64,000 bases of DNA. Source: Calliphora vicina. Its lineage: Eukaryota; Arthropoda; Insecta; Diptera; Calliphoridae. Below the pieces are notes generated by a model, which worked only from the letters and a program-made list of their open reading frames with translations, ran no database searches and was not told where the DNA came from. Positions 61,180 to 64,000 of the stretch are shown here, piece by piece (the stretch's first letter is position 1; each line of letters begins with the position of its first letter). The translations under genes and the position numbers were made by a program. Location: the NCBI RefSeq assembly GCF_958450345.1, contig NC_088780.1, forward strand, positions 45,252,033 to 45,316,032, in the 5' to 3' direction.

Positions 61180-61910
61180 TATACCCTACACCACCATAGT
61201 GGGGAGGGTATTATGCGTTTGTGCAGATGTTTGTAACGCCCAAAAATATTAGTCTAACACCCAACTTAAAGTATACCGATCGACTTAGAATCACTTTCTG
61301 AGTCGATCCGTCCGTCTGGTTGGCTGGCTGGCTGTCCATGTAAACCTTGTGCGCAGAGTACAGGTCGCAATTTTGAAGATATTTCGATCAAATTTGGTAC
61401 ATATTACTTTTTCGGCCCAAGGGCCAAGCCTATTGAAACTGGCTGAAATCGGTCCATTATTTCACCTAGCCCCCATACAAATGTCCCCTCGAAATTGGAC
61501 TTTATCGGTCATAAATGTTTAATTTATCTATGTATCTACACAAATTTCGCTCCAAATAAATTTTATATATACAAAATTCATGTCACCAAATTTTGTTACG
61601 ATCGGTCCAAAATTAGTCATAGCTCCCATATAGACCCGCTTCCGAAAATCACTTTAACCTGCATAGATCGCTTAAAAATGTTGATATACACACAAAATTC
61701 AACATAGTTAACTTTAATATAGACACAAATCACACGACCTAATTTTATGGTGATCGGTCCATAATTGGTCATAGCTCCCATATAAGGCCCACTTCCGAAA
61801 ATCACTCAAAACTATAAATTATTGATATTTTAAAAGAAAAATATTTTTACCCATTTACTTGGTGTAGGGTATTATATGGTCGGGCTTGACCGACCATACT
61901 TTCTTACTTG
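61180..61910 (+). mobile_element. DINE-1-like element, 731 bp
   Basis: A well-preserved copy: TATACCCTACACCACC start, gtggggagggtatt, a gatccgtccgtctgg block, and the end ggtcgggcttgaccgacc then tttcttacttg. Confidence 0.8.
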
Positions 61911-62019
61911 TTTTTCTATTAGAAAAAGTACTTCGATGTCACAGAAGTAATCCATTATAATTTGATTTGCATAAAGTATTCTGTAAGCCATTTATGTACG
62001 TTGAAGAAAACATTTTTTG

Positions 62020-62098
62020 TTGGAACACGATTCGAACCATCAACCTTTTTTGCTTGTTAATCTAGCGCCTTATTTTGTTAAGCGTTAACAACTGGTTT
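62020..62098 (-). repeat. tRNA-like remnant (inverted)
   Basis: The reverse complement contains ggcgctagattaacaagc followed by ggttgatggttcgaatc, resembling the B box of a tRNA. No cloverleaf can be completed. Confidence 0.35.
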
Positions 62099-62151
62099 TA
62101 ACACACATATAAAATTCAACATAATTCATTTTATTTAAATTATATAGACCA

Positions 62152-62280
62152 GACGATAGTATGCTGGACTATCAATCTGAGGGCTGCGGGTTCGATTCCC
62201 GCCACAGACTCTGGGTGTATCTGCAGAAAAGCAAAACGCATCGCAGTTTGTGTTTGTTTAAAAAAATAAAAAAAAATGCT
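62152..62280 (+). repeat. tRNA-derived SINE-like sequence
   Basis: An A-box-like tagtatgctgga and a B-box arm gcgggttcgattcccgc with a perfect 5-bp T stem are present. The acceptor ends do not pair. A non-tRNA segment and an A-rich tail (ttaaaaaaataaaaaaaaat) follow. The layout is a short SINE and not a functional tRNA. Confidence 0.55.
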
Positions 62281-62456
62281 GCTCCAGTTGTGTGTTGAAC
62301 TCACTATCTCATATCAAGATTTATATTTAACTTGATGATGATATATTACAAAATATCGAATTTAGAAAGTAGTAGTAAAGTAGTAACATTTAAAATTGGA
62401 AGTGAAGTTATTACTAGAATGGGAGTCCTGGCCAATTACACTGTACCACACCAAAA

Positions 62457-63517
62457 AAAATTACGAGGTCCGACCAATAAATATTGATAGAGGAGACAAA
62501 AAAAAAGACACGTGTATCGGCGTTTTGAAAGTTAACATCTGAATTTCATTTGAGGGGGGGTTAAAGTTTCCCAACTCTGGCACATTCTTATTGTTAATGG
62601 ACATAAGAAACCATGTGATTCTTGCATTTTCAGCTAATTTATGTAAAATGTTAAGGAGAAAATTTTTTTAGAATATGTTAACCCTCTAAATCCTCAAGGC
62701 ATGGGTCTTTTTTGTCCTTCTTTTAAAAAAGAGCAACAAACTCCATTAAAACATGGATTTAAGGGGTTAAAATGTTCAACAAAAATATTTTCCATGAAAT
62801 TTTACTATAAGTCCCTGAATACACCAAAACGGAAAATTCAACCAGAAAGTCAGAAATAGGACACAACAAAAGAGAGCTTAGGGTTAATTTCGCATTTATG
62901 AAGAATTTTATTTTAAAGTACCCCAAAAATTTAACATGCGCACCCATTGAAGAACGCTTATAGCTGAAATATGCTGGACATTGTATGGTAATGAAGCTAG
63001 AGCTAAAAAAAAGTAATTAATAAAGACTTCCTATCTAAATTCTTAATAAATACGAAATTAACCGTAAGCTCTCTTTTGTTGTGTTTTATTTCCAACATTC
63101 TGGTAGAATTTTCCGTTTGGTGTATTTAGGGACTTATAGTAAAATTTCACGTATAATATTTTTGAGGAACATTTTAACCCCTTAAATCCCTGTTTTAATG
63201 GTGTTTGTTGCTCTTTTTTAAAAGAAGGACAAAAAAGACCCATGCCTTAGGGATTTAAAGGGTTAACATATTCTACAAAAATGTTCTTCATAACATTTTA
63301 CATAACTTTGAACTGAACACATTTTATACCTAAAATGTAAGGATCACATGGTTTCTTACGACGATTAACAATAAGAATGTGCCAGAGTTGGGAAACTTTA
63401 ATCCCCCTCAAATGAAATTTAGATGTAAACTTTGAAAACGCAGATACACGTGTCTGTTTTTTTTGTCTCCTCTATCAAAATTTATTGGTCAGACATTGTA
63501 ATTTTGTAAAAAATTTG
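62457..63517. mobile_element. 1-kb near-complete palindrome (foldback element)
   Basis: The left arm (62457 to ~62905) and the inverted right arm (~63050 to 63517) match along their length: gaccaataaat, tagaggagacaaaaaa, gccagagttgggaaa, gaatatgttaaccct, gcatgggtc and acaaaagagagctta. A ~145-bp loop separates them. A block of about 20 bp is present only in the right arm. Open frames in the arms are short and mirror one another. Confidence 0.85.
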
Positions 63518-63802
63518 TTTTTGTTGTATAGTGTTATTACCCAGCAGTTTGAAAAGTGCCAATTGGAAACCTTGCACTAGCTATATTACTACTTGTACAA
63601 CTAACTAGTTCGATGTGGCTGCTAAAGTGGTAGTTAAATGGTTATCATTTGCACTACATTTCACCAGCATATTCAGTAATAAGCAATAGTCAGCTATTTG
63701 TCCTAAGTTTTTGAATATTCTCAGTGAGGATGTAGAAAATGCAAAAATAGAGAGTAGACTCACATGTTATTCTTAATAACAATTAGAGAGCAGTACAAAT
63801 AA

Positions 63803-63880
63803 GTGCTCAGTGGTTTAGTGGTTAGAGCATTTGACTAGAAAACGAGAGGTTATGTGTTCAACCCCGCTCTCAGAAAAATT
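63803..63880 (+). repeat. tRNA-like sequence, probably SINE-derived
   Basis: The A-box-like tttagtggttagagc and B-box-like gtgttcaacccc are spaced as in a tRNA, followed by a T/A-rich tail. The T stem and acceptor stem do not pair well, so a functional tRNA is unlikely. Confidence 0.45.
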
Positions 63881-64000
63881 TATTTTTTCTTTTTTTCTCA
63901 AATGCTGGAGTATTTTCACTATTGAATTTAATAGTGAAGTGTTATGCAGAGTGTGCCAATCGGCCACTTTCAATGACATCCCCGTGTTAAATTCACCAGT

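Noticed and set aside
63803..63880. Functional tRNA gene
   Set aside because: A- and B-box-like blocks exist, but the T stem and acceptor stem do not pair.

Overview
The window looks like nuclear DNA from a brachyceran fly, most likely a calyptrate such as a blow fly or house-fly relative. The evidence is short GT-AG introns of about 55-150 bp, strong AT richness, a typical dipteran RIO2 kinase gene, a cluster of ecdysteroid-kinase-like (EcKL) genes, and many Helitron/Helentron, hAT-, piggyBac- and mariner-type miniature elements. The species cannot be fixed from sequence alone, and no bacterial features are present.

Left part (1-16 kb): a Tc1 transposase remnant (258-430); a small secreted-protein gene with a 3.3-kb first intron (994-5084); a non-autonomous Helitron and a small foldback element; a large Cys/Lys-rich protein with DPCKK repeats and a spliced mitochondrial-type leader, resembling Don juan-type sperm proteins (7709-10751); and the six-exon RIOK2 gene (12265-15704), a 40S ribosome maturation kinase.

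Middle and right (16-58 kb): a roughly 2.8-kb Helitron-like element with 113-bp tandem repeats and a nested inverted-repeat element, then a dispersed cluster of five EcKL (CHK-kinase-like) genes. These are A (+, 20246-21560), B (-, 23009-26785), C (+, 41459-43480, broken by a 35-nt deletion), D (+, 49241-51315) and E (-, 56164-57587). All five share one phase-1 intron immediately before the last ~66 codons. C and D are a recent tandem duplicate that includes the promoter. The cluster probably serves phosphorylation of ecdysteroids or xenobiotics.

The spaces between genes are mostly transposable elements: DINE-1-like (Helentron-associated) copies, hAT-like elements with exact 8-bp target duplications, a pair of TTAA-flanked piggyBac-like MITEs around EcKL-B, several TA-flanked MITEs, long foldback palindromes, a truncated jockey-clade LINE, a collapsed LTR element and tRNA-like SINE remnants. 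The most unusual item is a foldback family made of 21-bp units, each of which looks like a fly branch point plus 3' splice site.
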